Shown here piece by piece: positions 41,264-54,490 of a stretch of DNA of 64,000 bases. The DNA is from Nageia nagi. Its lineage: Eukaryota; Pinophyta. The notes beneath the pieces are model-generated. The model was not told the DNA's origin. It searched no databases and was given only the letters and a program-made list of their open reading frames with translations. The first letter of the stretch is position 1, and the number at the start of each line of letters is the position of its first letter. A program made the position numbers and the translations under genes. The stretch lies in NCBI GenBank assembly GCA_050084985.1, contig JBITNC010000001.1:96286001-96350000 (forward strand), given 5' to 3'.

Positions 41264-44233
41264 TTGCTATACAATATTGTGAAATAATAAGCATGTATTT
41301 TCAATAAACAACATTAAATGTTAAGTTTTAATTAAGTAAATAATACATGTTACATTTAACACTAAAGACATTTGATTTGAATCACAAGTGCAAATGGTAA
41401 ATAATAACCCATGTACCCAAATATATTTCTCATCTCAAGAACTATAGATGTAGAGTGACATTGTTGAAGTTTAGTTTCTTATCTAAAATTAGGCTTTCAC
41501 CTGGATGCCCACATAAGAAGAGCCCAAGTACTACCAATTCTCAACTAGTTCCCCTTGGATAATAATATACTCTCATAAGGAGAAGTACTAGCTATTTTTC
41601 AAAGTTTTAACATTTATTAGATCAACTAAATTATTAATCTTGATCAGGTTTCAAGTTATCCTCCTATATTATCAAGATAATCCTTGAATGGACATGTGGA
41701 TATGTGGTATCACTACACACATATCTGTCCACCTATTGGAGATAAATCCAAACCAACAAATGACTTAGGGGTAATTGAGAAGTATGAAGTTTTCACCATT
41801 TATATCGTAAACTTAAAGGTTTTAGTCTATCTATCCTCATCTCATGGCTCCCTAAACAAGTCATGTTACGAAATGTACATGTGAATGTATTCATTTTAGG
41901 GGTTGCTCATATCAATATTTGTATTTTTGTTTGCATAATCAAATAAAGCAAAAAATAAAATATGAAGTAAAGACCATAAATAAAACATTATCCATTCAAT
42001 TTAAAACCTAAGTGTCCAATGGGTTTTGTTTGCCAACCCCTAAAGGACATCTTTACATTATCTCTTATTTTGCACAAGTCCATTCCATACTTTTGCATTA
42101 GGATAAATACTCAATATGCATTTTTAAGTCATAAGTATGCATCTTAAAATTTTAAATTCTAAGTATTAACTTAAAAAATTTAATTCCTTAAGCATGCATT
42201 AAAAAATTAAGTGTTAAAAAAATGCATTATTCGCATAGCTTTAAAAACTTTTAAGTAAGCATGCATGCATTATTCCATAACTTAAAAGGTTTAAGTAATA
42301 AGCTTGCATTATTTAACTTAATAAATAATATATTTTAACTTAAATTATAATTTAAGTCTTTAAGCATGCATTAACTTAAAAAATTAAGTCCTTAAAAAAT
42401 ACATTATTAGCTTAAAAATTAAGTAGTAATCATGCACTAAGCATAAGTATGCAATAACTTAACAAATAAGTATTTAAGCATACATAAAATTTAACTTAAC
42501 ATTATAAGTATTTAAAAATTAAGTATGTATTTAACCAAAAAAAATTCATATAAATTCCCTCTTTTTAATTAAATATTTATCCATGCTAGTTTACCTTAGC
42601 AATTTTCACTAAAAATGTTAGGATTTATCAAATAAGGTCTAAGTAATTGCTTATATTTGCAACCATTAAAAAAAAATTTGATCAAGGGATTGAAATTGGA
42701 TGCATATACTATTAGGTAAAACAAATTTTACCTTATATTAAAAAATTTCCCCCAATTTTAAAGCTAATACCTCTTAAGTCAAAATAATTTGAAAAAAAAA
42801 TGATAACTCTAAGTACCTTGGAGTAAAAATCATCATTTTTTTTAACGCTCAAGTTACTTTTAGGAGGATGAGTGTCAAGTTATTAATATAATGAAATTGA
42901 GTATACGTTTAAAGAGATAATTAATAAGATTAAGGGCATTAAATAAAAAAAAGGTAACTTGTAAGCATAAAAAAATTAAATGCTTAGCAATCATAAGTGA
43001 AAGAAAAAAAAATATAAACCATAAAAAAATTTGGAAAAGATGTAGGAGTAAAAGGGCAGTGGATGGTGCACCATCCTAACATGATCATGAGGGGCCATAA
43101 AGATTGTGAGGGGCCATAGTAAGGAGGAGAGGACATAGAGTAACGGAATTAGCTAGGTGCATAGAGTAGCCAGATTAGCTGGGTGCATAGAGTAGCTAAG
43201 GTCAAACGCATAGCTAGGGAGGAGATCTTATCAGGAAAAGAATAATGAGGAGTGGAGCAAATGAAGGGGTCGAACATACTGCTAGAGAGGAGAGCCTATT
43301 AGAGATTCACTGGGAGCTCACGTAGGAGGAAAAAAATAAAAAATAAAAAGGTCTTACATGTAGGAGGAGAAAGAACATGGAGTAGGTAAAGCTTGCGCAG
43401 GAGTGGCACTGAAAGGTAGTGCAAAGGGATGATAGAGGGGTGAGCATGAGTAGAGGGTGAGAAAAGGGCTTAGAAATTAAAGTTGAGCAACACCACTACT
43501 AAGAGAGAGAGAGGGGGTTTGAGGTTATGCAATGGAGGTAGCATCCACTGAAGGGAGCAATAAGGGCATCATAGACTATAGGGGATGCAAGCATCAATTG
43601 TGCAGAAAAAAAAATAGCCATTGCATGAGAAGAGGGCCATCATAGAATGGATGTGAAGGATAGGTTTCTATCAGGTGGTAAAAAATAACATGTATGTAGC
43701 TGCCATAGAGCCAACCCTTCCTTCCTTTTAATTAAAAAATATATATTGTAATAACATAAACACCATGACCACCCTCCTCTTAGAATATATACAGAGATTA
43801 AAAGAAATGGGAAAAAGTTTTGTACATGCCCTTTTTTTTTGAAAGCAATACATATATCCCCCATTTTTTAAGAAAGTGCAACCTTTATTTTTCAAAGCAT
43901 ATTTAAAAAAAATACATTTGGTGGAAAGAATAGCTTTATAACATAGAAAATATAGTGTATTATTTTCTCTAAAAATGCAATTTTGTATACTATCCTCTTA
44001 AAATATATCATTGTACTAAGCAATTTTGAAAAAAAAAATGCTACTAACATAAAGAGTTAGTGTAAAAATAAAAAAAAATGTATTGTATTGCTATTTTGAT
44101 CATATTTTACAAAAATAAACTAACACACTTCACAAAATATGTTAGTATCAATAATCCAACAAATAATCAAGAAGGAGAGAATTTATACCTTCTCTTATGT
44201 TTATCTTAAATAAGAAGGATGAAGGATGAAGAA
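41264..44233 (-). other. Element D untranslated leader
   Basis: About 3 kb, laid out as in A. A gag-proximal conserved block (41290-42050) is followed by a stretch of TTAAGT/GCAT words (42100-42550), AT-rich DNA, a segment that is purine-rich on plus (pyrimidine-rich in sense) at 43020-43640, then AT-rich DNA to the primer site. The segment has a 26-bp repeat containing GGTGCATAGAGTAGC (43150-43200). No gene is supported; the frame 43640-43864 has no domain. Confidence 0.75.
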
Positions 44234-44245
44234 CCTCTGATACCA
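44234..44245 (-). promoter_or_regulatory. Element D primer binding site
   Basis: On minus TGGTATCAGAGG, the initiator tRNA-Met site with a final C-to-G change. Confidence 0.88.
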
Positions 44246-44248
44246 AAT

Positions 44249-44741
44249 TGAAGGAACTAACACTAACAAGATAATTATTAATCAACCAAGATCATATGAA
44301 AGCTCATAATTACATCTAACAAACTCACAAAGCAATCTCATAACATAAGATGTAAGTGGCTCCTCTAACTAGGAGTACATCCACTAACTAGATCTGAACT
44401 TCAATCATAAATTCAATTCTTTTACAATCCTCTTAATTTCAACTCCTACATTTCTATCCTATAGCATAACTTTACTCCACAATTAGTGTGTAATCACAAA
44501 GAGGGAGCCTTCTATTTATAGACCAAAATCCCTCTTTGAATCACCCTTTTATCCAATGTACAAAAGCATGACATGACATCCTTTTACCCAAGGGGCATGC
44601 TCATGACATGGAGTGTAGAACAAGTTATATTATCATATTCATTTAAATACTTAAGGTATCAAATGATACCCTTAAGTATTAGTGAATTTTACATATAAGA
44701 TTTAATACAAACCTTTACAATAATGCATTATACATTTAATA
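44249..44741 (-). repeat. Element D 5' LTR
   Basis: 493 bp, with TATA box at 44512-44520 on minus. Substitutions relative to 36085-36578 are frequent along the whole length. Confidence 0.93.
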
Positions 44742-44746
44742 ATAAA

Positions 44747-45042
44747 ACCAACTATACATTGATCCTTCAACAATATCCCAACAAAATCGTATGCTAAAAT
44801 CCAAATATCCTCTCAAACATGAATTATTGTAGCTATTCTAAAAGATAAAGTGCATAAAAAAATAAAAAGAGCATCTACCAAAATATTAGAGTCACTAAAA
44901 ACATAATTTGGGCATAAAAATAAAATAAAATGGGCATTCAAAATGTTGAAATGTATAATGCAATATTATTTTATTTTATTTTTATGCTCAAATATAATGC
45001 ATTATTATAAAATAAAATAATTTGGTCTTCTCCCTTGGCCTT
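44747..45042. other. AT-rich spacer between D and F
   Basis: About 300 bp of A/T-rich DNA with ATAAAATAAAAT words. No gene or repeat border is seen. Confidence 0.6.
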
Positions 45043-45047
45043 CTCAT

Positions 45048-45531
45048 TGTTGGAATGTATAATGCATTATTGTAAAGGTTTTGTAATAATCTTCTATGTA
45101 AGTTCACTAATATTTAAAGGTATCATTTGATACTTTAAGTATTTAAATGAATATGATAATGTAACTTATCTTACACTTCATGTCATGAGCATGCCCCTTG
45201 GGTAAAAGGATGTGCATATCATGCTTTTGGACATTGGTTAAAATGGTGATCCAAAGAGGGATTTTGGCCTATAAATATAAGGCTCCCTCTTTGTGATTAT
45301 ATACCAATTTTTGAAATAAATTTATGCTATAGGATAGTGTTTAGGAGGATTGTAAGAGTTCATATTAGTGAATGAAATAAGATCTAGTTAATGGATGTGC
45401 TCCTAGTTGGAGGAACCACTTACTTGTTGTGTTATGTTGTGAGATTGATTTATGAGTTATTTAGATGTGTTTGTGAGCTTTTAAGATATCTTGATTGTTT
45501 AGGAATTATATTGTTAATATTAGTTCCTTCA
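45048..45531 (+). repeat. Element F 5' LTR
   Basis: 484 bp from TGTTGGAATGTATA to CCTTCA, with a TATA box (TATAAATAT) at 45270-45278. A degraded primer site (TATGTATCAAAAC) follows at 45534-45546. Confidence 0.93.
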
Positions 45532-46378
45532 AATATGTATCAAAACGAGTGTGAAAGCTCTTATTTTTGGTGAGAAAACTACATCTTGGTGATCCCCATT
45601 GGTGAGGTAAAACTAAGATAAGGTATAATTTACCTCTTTTTTAGTCATCATATGGATTATTGCATTATGTTACTAACATAGTTTATGTTGTGATGGTCCT
45701 TATTTATAATAAAATTTTCTTAAAATAACAATCTATTTTGTTGTAATTTTTTTTGTATGCTAACATGTCTTCTTGTTAGTTGCAATTGTTTAAGATTACC
45801 TATTGCTATAATTTTGCATATCCTTAATTTTTTTTGAAGCTACCACATTTTTTTATCTTCAAAAATTATATGCAATTTTTTTTTGAAAAGTTTATATACT
45901 ATAGTTTTGCCTACCTTAGTTCCCTTATCAAAATAGTTGTATTTTACAAATATTTATTTCAACTATTTTGATAGTAACTAAAAAAAAATGAAAGTAACTA
46001 CATTTTACTATATTTTTTTCTATTTAGCAAAAAAAGGTGAGACTTAGAGAATACCAAATATATTGTAAATATAATACCTTTTTTTTTTCTACTATATTCA
46101 TGTTTTATTACAAAAAAATATATGGGAAGATTAAAATATTTTTTGCATACATATAGTATTTTTTAATGTCCATAATTTCTTTTGAAATTTTTTGAGCCTC
46201 CATGAGGTGGCAACAATGACATTCTCCCTATTACAACCTCCCTTCTCATCGCCATCCACTCCTCCACTGGCGATTGGCTCCCTTCTCATCGCCATCCACT
46301 CCTCCACTAATGGTGGCCTCCCTCTTAACCACCATCCACTCCTCCATTAGCGATGACTTACCTCCTCATTGCCATCCA
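45532..46378 (+). other. Element F leader, part before the G insertion
   Basis: AT-rich leader, then from about 46200 a CT-rich segment with four tandem copies of a 40-bp unit at 46225-46378. It continues at 54491 beyond G. Confidence 0.75.
46225..46378 (+). repeat. 40-bp tandem repeat in the leader of F
   Basis: Four units contain CCATCCACTCCTCCA (the last partial), varying in the words between. G inserted in the last unit. Confidence 0.88.
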
Positions 46379-46878
46379 TGAGAGAATTGAACTATAACAT
46401 GAAGAACTCTAAACTCCCAAGATCACATGAAAGATTCTAAACATAACTAAAAAACTCACAAAGCAATTTCATAACGTAACACAAGATGTAAGTGGTTCCT
46501 CCAACTAGGAGTACATACACTAACTAGATATTTACTTCAATCACAAATACAAATATATTAAAATCTTCCCAATCTCAACTTCTAAGCACTATCCTATAGC
46601 ATAACTTTACTCCATGAATTGGTGTGTAATCACAAAGAGAGAGCCTTCTATTTATAAACCAAAATACCTCTTTGGATCACCCTTTTATCCAATGTACAAA
46701 AGCATGACATGAATATTATTTTACCTAATTGGCATGCTCATGACATGGAGTGCAGGATAAGTTACATTATCATAGTCACATAAATACTTAAAATATCAAA
46801 TGATACCTTTAAGTATTAGTGAACTTACATAAAAGATTATTACATAACCTTTACAATAATGCATTATACATTCCAACA
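46379..46878 (-). repeat. Element G 3' LTR
   Basis: 500 bp, TATA box at 46648-46656 on minus. The polypurine tract TTAAGGGGGAG follows at 46879-46889. Confidence 0.95.
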
Positions 46879-46889
46879 CTCCCCCTTAA
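46879..46889 (-). promoter_or_regulatory. Element G polypurine tract
   Basis: On minus TTAAGGGGGAG abuts the 3' LTR. Confidence 0.88.
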
Positions 46890-47559
46890 TGCAATATTGA
46901 GATAAAGTGAATAAGAGAGAAGAAAGAGAGAAAGTAAGAGAGTTCTCCTCCAAACAGATACAATGGAGATGAAAACTTTTTAAATATTTGTGAAGTAAGA
47001 AAGATCTAGTTTGAGACTCATTACTTTGAAGTAGGTATCCAATTAGAAGTCATGAAGAGTTTCTAAGAGCCTGTATACCCAAAGTAAGTAACCTACAATC
47101 TCAAAGAAACCTGTAGGTCATAAGCAAATCAAATAACAAGATCAATTAGATGTAATATATTCATATCAACAAGGATAGATAAATCACACAAATGCCATCA
47201 TGCATTGATCAATAGTGCACTATAAGTCATCATGAAGATGCCATGCCAAAAACTCATAGTCACTTGTTGTATATAAAACATGTGTTGATTATCATTACAA
47301 AATAGAGCATGCAAATACAAGTTCCTCACATATAGATAATTGAATAGTGCAAAAAGACACATGAGAGTTCCTTACACATGAATAATTGAATAGTGCTAAA
47401 TTCATCAATCTTTTTGCTTTTAAAATTTTGTACAAGTTCCTCACATAAAGCAAACTTACCACAAAGGTGTACAATAAAATTAACATTATATAGAATAAAA
47501 TCCTCCTAGGGGTCATGTTATCATCACAAATATGAATTCAGCATTAGAATTCAAACTTC

Positions 47560-49239
47560 ACTCCCCGTTGAGGGCATCTTCACCAACCTAATAGTATCCT
47601 TAAGCTTACAAAATTGAGCTTCTTAGAGTGGCTTGGTGAACAAATTACAGAGTTCAATGTGGATGGATAATACTCCAAGTGTATGATGCCATCAAGAACC
47701 TTTTCCTTGATAAAATGGGTATGGATTTCCATATGTTTTGTTCTTTAATGGAACATAAGATTCTTAGCTAAAAAAATAGCTAATCGATTGTCTAAAGAAA
47801 TCAAAGATGAGCCACCTTATTCATACCTATTTTTTTTCAAAATAAGCCTTAACCAAATGGTTTTCTAGGCTGCAATAGACATGACACAGTATTCAACTTT
47901 TACAGTGGAAAGAAAAATAGTAGGTTGCTTCTTGGAAGCCCAAGAGATAGCACCTAAACCAATGCTAAATACATATGTAGAGGTTGATTTTTTGTTATCT
48001 CTATCTTCTTTATAGTCAGAATATAAGAATCTAAAGAGAACAAATGAGGGTAACTTAGAATACTTGAGAGCAAGATCTTTAGTCTCCACAACATACCTCA
48101 AGATTTACTTAACAACATTGAGGTGCTCAACATATGGTTTCTGCATAAATTAGGCCATCAAATTCACTACAAAGGTAATATCTGGCTTGGATATAGTTAA
48201 ATACAAAGACTAACAATTAATTACCTATAAGTTGTAGCATCAGCTAACTAAGAGTTGAAGCTTAGAGAAATAGTGATTCCAAGAGAGACTGGGATCGCAA
48301 CATATCTACACTCCATTCCAAACTTCTACAATATGTTTGATATATACTTAGATTGACTAAGATAAGTACAATTCTATATTAATACATTTGCATTTCAAGA
48401 TAGTAGTGCAAGAGACCAAGATCAATCATTTCAAATATTACCTTAAGTTTGAATATGTACTCTTGAATGATTTCTTTCTTGTTCTTAGTTATTAGAAGAT
48501 CATCCACATAAAGGAGAATCAAGACCATGTCTTTTTTTGAAATGAGCACATATAGATTGAAATCAAAAAAACATTTGAAGAAATTAATATCTACAAAGTA
48601 CCCTAAAATATTTCTATATTAGGCTTGAGGTGCTTGCTTAAGTCCATTCAATGAATTCTTTAGCTTGCACATAAAAGACTCTTTGCCTTCCATAATAAAC
48701 CCTTCTGGTTGATTCATGAAAATTTCCACATCTAAGTCACCATTGAGAAATGCACTTTTGATGTTAAGTTGAAATTTTTTTTATCTTTGAGCTACAAAAA
48801 AAGCAAAGATAATCTTGATAGTAGGTATATTTTCCATGAGAGCAAAGGTTTTCTCATAATCTACACTATATTTTTGAGCAAAACCTTTGGCTACTAACCT
48901 TGCCTTGTATTTTTTAATATCTCTAATTGAATTAAACTTGACCTTGGAGATCCACTTATTGCTAATCATATTTTTCTCATTGAAATAAGGCACCAAATAT
49001 CAAATTTCATTTTTCATAAGCACCTCATACTCCACTTTCATGGCTTCCATCCAATACTCATACTTAGAAGCTTATTTCAAGGTTGAGGGCTCATGTTTGT
49101 TGTCAATCTTGGTAAATAATGATTTGTTCAAGGTAATACTCCTTGTTACCTTTTATATTGGAGAATTTAATTTCTAAAGTGACTTATCTATATCAATATC
49201 TAACCATCTAGGTGCAACTGAAGAGTCCTCTAGATCATC
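47560..49239 (-). pseudogene. Element G reverse transcriptase and RNase H remnant
   Basis: RT blocks seen on minus include NKWISKVKFNS and ARLVAKGFAQKYSVDYEKTF (48781-48996), MNQPEGFIMEGKESF (about 48670-48720), the catalytic YVDDLLIT (about 48500, intact) and MQMY-type sequence. RNase H shows KSTSTYVFSIGLGAISWASK and VKVEYCVMSIAA (47865-48101). VKMPSTGSEV-like sequence ends near 47560. Stops interrupt nearly every block. Confidence 0.9.
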
Positions 49240-49640
49240 AATATCTTCATTAAAAGTAGATTCTTCGAGAAGTTCATTGAACTTTACATCCTTTGAAATA
49301 AACACATCTTTGTAGGATGGAGACTAGAGCTTGTAGCCTCTATGTTAACTGTTATAACCCATAAAGATATATTTTTTAGCTCTTTTATCTAATTTTTTTC
49401 TTTTCTTAAAAACAATGTAAGAGAATACTTCACAACCAAACACCATAAGGTGAGAAATGTTAGGTTTTTTTTTTACCATGCCTTAAAAAGAGTTTTACCC
49501 TAAATGACTTTTGTAGGACACCTATTCAAGGTGTAAATAGTAGAGCTCATAGCTTCACCCCATAAGAAACTAGGAAGATTACCCAACATGCATCTAGCCA
49601 TTTCCATAATTATTCTATTTTTCTTTCGATAACATTCACT
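49240..49640 (-). pseudogene. Element G integrase C-terminal remnant (core deleted)
   Basis: Immediately after the protease-linked MYLATSV-like sequence the frame jumps at about 49635 to ERKIRIIMEMARCMLGN, the end of the catalytic core. Compared with D (39395-39920), about 530 bp is missing, including most of the zinc finger and both core Asp residues. The rest (SYGVKL, PHLTFLMVFGCEVF-like and the YNS-stop-HRGYKL linker) is decayed. Confidence 0.88.
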
Positions 49641-50931
49641 TGTAGCAAGATACATCTTTGATGGAACTTGATCCATAATGTATAGAGATCATCTTTTACT
49701 AACCCTTTAACCAACGTGGCAAGTCTTTTCTTAATGTAACAAGATTGAGAGTTGAACTCAAAAGAGTACCCTTTTTTAGTAATTTGGATCATGGAAAGAA
49801 GGTTCATTTTAAGCTTAGAAACATAGAGTATATTATTAAGAACCTTCTCGTGAATCAACACACTTCTAATTCTTTGGACTTTAAAGGTAGAGTTATCACC
49901 TATCACAACTACATCTTTTTTATACTTATGAAAGTTCTTAAACTTTTTCTTTTCAAAGCATAGATGATTAATGCAACTAGAATCAACAATCTAATTAGAT
50001 GAAAAAGAGCAAGACATGGAGTAAAGTGTCATAGCAAAACCAACTAAAACATTCTTCTTTTCTTTGAATTTCTTTACATTACCATTGTCTTTGTTTTTTT
50101 CCTCTCTCTCTTTTTTTTTTAGTAATCAACTTATTTGTGACCTTGGATGCCATAAAATTTACAATTAATATCAAAATTTTCTATAGGATAAGGATTGTTC
50201 ACTTTACCTTTTCCATTTCTTTGCTTGAAGTGGTTATTATTGCCATTGTTCCTACTACTATTGTAGCCATTGCCTCTTTTCTTAAACATTTTGAAGGAAG
50301 AAGGATAAGATTTCTTTTGATGGTTGAACTTCTTCTTGAAAGGAGTTTTGATTGCTCCAAGAGTAACGTTATTATCCTTAGAAGAAGAATTCAACACCTT
50401 TTTATTAAGGTTTTTTCATACTTCAAAAAGAGCCTAAAAAGGTTATCAAAAGAGAAGACTTCTTCTTCATCATCAAGCCTTGTTTCTCAAATTGTTACAA
50501 TGTTTTCAAACTTTGAAGAAAGGCTTTGAAGAATGATGAAGACCATGAAATCACCATTATTCCAATTGCACACATAAGTAAAATATTGGATCCTTAGGTC
50601 AATGATTTTGAAGAATAGTGAGCCTTCTTGAAAACTTTGAACCAAGGTAGATTTGCTTAAGCTTATCCCAAGCTTCTTTTATCGAGGTTGAAGAGGAAAT
50701 CATCAGGAGCACATCATCTAAAAATACATAGAAGATCATGAAGTTTGCCAACTCATTCTTCATGTTGTAAGCCTTTAGTGCCTTATCATCTATAGAAGGT
50801 ATAACGTTTTCATTCACTATTTGCCAAAGCTTCCTTGCTTGCAATTCAACTTTCATCCAAGGTTCCTAAATACTAAAGTTGGAACCATCAAGAATGTGTT
50901 TGGGTAAAAAGGATTCTCTTATTTGATACAT
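49641..50931 (-). pseudogene. Element G gag and protease
   Basis: ATG at 50931 (MYQIRESFLPKHILDGSNFS), then a stop. The frame 50599-50856 continues as ARKLWQIVNENVIPSIDDKA and AWDKLKQIYLGSKFSRRLTI and is cut by a short deletion where A has KLLQYRQ. The CCHC remnant CKFYGIQGHK ends the frame at 50131-50397, where a ligand Cys is replaced by Tyr. The protease motif is unreadable; VLNNILYVSKLKMNLLSMIQ follows (49610-49906). Confidence 0.88.
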
Positions 50932-53900
50932 AAGAATGCAAAAAATAATAAGCATATGGTTTAATAAATAATAATAAATGTTAAGTTTTAACTAAGTAAA
51001 TAATACATGTTAAATTTAACATTAGATTCATGCTTGATTTGATTTACAAGTGCAAATATTTTATAACTCAAATAATAATCCATGTACTTATATACTTTTG
51101 TCATCATAAGAACTATAGATGTAGAGTGATATTGTTAAAGTTTATTTTCTTATCTAAAATTAGGCCTTCACCTGGATGCCCACATAAGAGGAGCCCAAGT
51201 ATTACAAATTCTCAACCAATTCACCTTGATCAATATTATACTCTCATAAAGAGAAGTACTTACTATTTTTCAAGGTTATGATGTATATTGGATCGACTAA
51301 ATTATTAATCTTGATTAGGTTTCAAGTCATTCTCTTAGGTTATCAAGATAATCCTTAAATAGACATGTAGACATGTGGTATCACTATACACATGTCTGTC
51401 CACCTATTGGAGTTATATCTAGACCAACAAAGGACTTAGGGGTAATTGAGAAGTATGAACTTTTCAACATTTGGATTGTCAAACTTAAAGGCTTCAATCT
51501 ACCTATCCTCACCTTATGGCTCCCCAAACAAGTCATGTTGTCGAAATGTACATGTGGATGTATTCATTTTAAGGGGTTTCACATTTCAATGTTTACAATT
51601 TTTACATAAGTAAATAAAGTAAAAGTGTGAAACATAAAGTAAAGTGCATTCATAAAATATCATTCATTTGCAATTTGAACCCTAAGAGTCCAATGAGTTT
51701 TGCTTACCAACCCCTAAAGGACATCTTTACATCAATCCTAATTTTGCACTGATCCATTAACTTTGCATAACAATTTTAGCATGCATCAATCCCATAACTT
51801 AAAAAATAAGTATGTATCATTAACTTAAATAAATAAGTAATAAGCATACATCATTAACTTTAAAGAAATAACCATGCATCAATCCATAACTTAAAAAATT
51901 AAGTAAGCATGCTAGTCCATTCATAAAGAATTTAAAGGCAAACATTTAAAAGATATAAACATGCATTATTTTCTTAATTTGCATTTATATATCACTTTGC
52001 AATATAAGTACTTTAGCATGCATTATCCTATTTGCATAAGTTAACTTTGCATAAAAAAGATAGATAGGCATGCAATATTTTATCTAACATGCTATAGATA
52101 AAATTTAAGTAAAAAATTATATAATTTTCTCTCTTTTTTTTTTTACTTAAAATTTATCCTAAAGATAGCATGCTATTTTACTTAGAAATTTAACTAAGGA
52201 AAAAGTAAAAAAGCTAATCATTAATGCCAATAATAAGCACTAAAAAAGGCTTAATTATTTTAATTCTAGGTATTGAATAATTGCTTCAAAAATGTCTACT
52301 TCGAAAATTTGATTTTCTCCATTTGAACAAGTATTTAATAGGTCATTATGCTCTTACTAGCACTTGAGAGAAAAAGTCAATGTAATTAATGCAATTGTAA
52401 TCTAAGCATTGTAATAATACTCCAAAAATGGATAGTATTTATGACTTAAACTTATAAAACAAAACAAAAAATAAATAAATTCTTGCAGAGTATTAAATGC
52501 AAACAAAAAATATACTTCACACCACTAGAGCACATTATTATAATTCTTTATCTCTAAAGAATTTAACGCTTATGGAGGGGGGGGGGGTTAAAACATATCT
52601 TGCAATCAACCATAAAATAAATGCACACCAACCAAAAAATTAATAAAAAAGGCATATGGACACCAATTTGGTGCACCCCACTAAATGAATTTAAAAAAAA
52701 AATTAAACATTATGAGCTACGTGAAGTGCAAAAAATGGGAGAATAAGGGCAATGGAAAAAAAATAAGGTGTTGCAAAGGAGGGAGGACTGGATGAGATAG
52801 AGAGAGAGGAGTCTACATGACCCATGAGATTTAACAAACAACTAGAAAGAGGGAGAGTAGTGCCATGATATGGAGAGCCTCCCTCATGTACAAGCCCTTT
52901 TTATTAAAACTACGTAGCTCTCTTTAGAGTTGATGAAGAAGCATGAAGATAGGAGGTGTAGTGAAGGAGAACCAAAAATGCATGATGGAGGAGAACTAGA
53001 AGGGTGTGGCCAAGGAGAAATAGGAGGTGGGATGGAGGAGAACTAGGAGGAACCACAAAGGAATGATCATCAGACAACCAAGAGGAATGGAATTTTGATG
53101 GCGCACAACACATACAACCAATAGATATGCATATTCATTTTTGACTCTATCCCAAGCAATCATTTGATAGTAAAAGTCTTCAAATTATTAATGATATATT
53201 TGAAACAATAACTCATCTATATCCTCTTCGGCCACACTTCACCATGTTATGAGTTTGATTCTCATTCATTTTTTGCAACCTTCTGTTAGCTTTGGCTCTA
53301 CACATACAACCTAATTATGGACCTATGCTGCATTTCTACATTCACTGCTCATCTATCAAAAGATTCAACTGCAGCTATCCTTCCATCCATGCCATTATAT
53401 GAATGTTTATATATATATATGATTTGATTTATACTATAAAAGCCCCCCTTTTTAAGTTATTTTTTTAAATTAAAAAAAAACATATCTATTGGAAAAAAAT
53501 TTCAAATATATACAACTTTTATTGAATTTTTGCACATATAATTTGAAAAAATAATGTATTATATATATATACTCAAACATTTTGATATACTAGATAAAAT
53601 CTTCAAATTAAAGATATGCAAAAATTATAGCAATATAATAGACAATTTTAAAATTGCAACTAACAATAAGGTATATTAGTATAAGCAAAAAAATTGCATC
53701 ATAATATATTGCTACTTTAAGTAATTTTTACCCAAAAATTGCAACTAACAATAAGGCATGTTAGTAAAAGCAAAAAAAATTGTATAGCAATATAATGATA
53801 CACAAATTTTAAATGAGAAGTTGCAACACATAAAAGAGGTATTAGTCTAAAAAATAGGAGGTTATACCTTGAAATAGTTTTACCTCACCAATGAAAATTA

Positions 53901-53971
53901 GGATGAAGTATGAAGACCTCCAAGTTGAAGATGAGTTTCCAAACCAAAGAAGTGAAGAGAAGCCTCCAAGG
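50932..53971 (-). other. Element G untranslated leader
   Basis: About 3 kb, laid out as in D: gag-proximal conserved block (50950-51720), a stretch of ATGCAT/TTAAGT words (51780-52100), AT-rich DNA, a purine-rich segment (plus strand) at 52700-53130 with a GATGGAGGAGAACTAG repeat, then AT-rich DNA. A G-run of 12 lies at 52577-52588. The frame 52910-53113 lies in the repetitive part and is not a gene. Confidence 0.75.
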
Positions 53972-53983
53972 GGCTCTGATACC
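53972..53983 (-). promoter_or_regulatory. Element G primer binding site
   Basis: On minus TGGTATCAGAGC, the intact initiator tRNA-Met site. Confidence 0.93.
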
Positions 53984-53985
53984 AA

Positions 53986-54485
53986 ATGAGAGAATTGAAC
54001 TATAACATGAACAACTCTAAACTCTCAAGATTACATGAAAGCTCACAAATACAACTAACAAACTCACAAAGCAATCTCATAATGTAACACAATATGTAAG
54101 TGGTTCTTCCAACTAGGAGTACATCTACTAATTAGATCTTTACTTTAATCACAAATACAACTCTCTTACAATCCTCTTAATTTCAACTTCTAAGCACTAT
54201 CCTATAGCATAACTTTACTTCACAAATTGGTGTGTGATCACAAAGAAGGAGCTTTCTATTTATAGGTCAAAATCCCTCTTTGGATCACCCTTTTATCTAA
54301 TGTACAAAAGCATAGCATACACATTCTTTTACCCAAGGGGCATGCTCATGACATGGGGTGTAGAACAAGTTACATTATCATATTCATATAAATACTTAAG
54401 ATATCAAATGATACTCTTAAGTATTAGTGAATTTACATAGAAGGTTATTAATAACCTTTACAATAATGCATTATACATTCCAACA
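53986..54485 (-). repeat. Element G 5' LTR
   Basis: 500 bp, TATA box at 54256-54264 on minus. Substitutions relative to the 3' LTR are scattered along its length. TSD ATCCA follows. Confidence 0.95.
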
Positions 54486-54490
54486 ATCCA

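Larger units (their letters stand above)
36085..44741 (-). mobile_element. Element D: old Ty1/copia retrotransposon
   Basis: LTRs are at 36085-36578 and 44249-44741, with TSD ATAAA at 36080-36084 and 44742-44746. The right LTR has lost its terminal CA (now TA). The LTRs have diverged visibly throughout, so this is one of the oldest copies. Length 8657 bp; architecture as in A (3-kb leader, gag-pol, 0.8-kb 3' region). The coding region has many stops and frameshifts. Confidence 0.95.
46379..54485 (-). mobile_element. Element G: Ty1/copia retrotransposon nested in F, integrase-deleted
   Basis: Two 500-bp LTRs (46379-46878 and 53986-54485) are flanked by TSD ATCCA (46374-46378 and 54486-54490). 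Same family layout as D but 550 bp shorter, mainly because the integrase core is missing. Primer site and polypurine tract are in place. Many stops in gag-pol. Confidence 0.96.

Noticed and set aside
43640-43864. Small minus-strand frame with a hydrophobic middle
   Set aside because: It sits in the D leader, has no counterpart in G or F and no recognisable domain.
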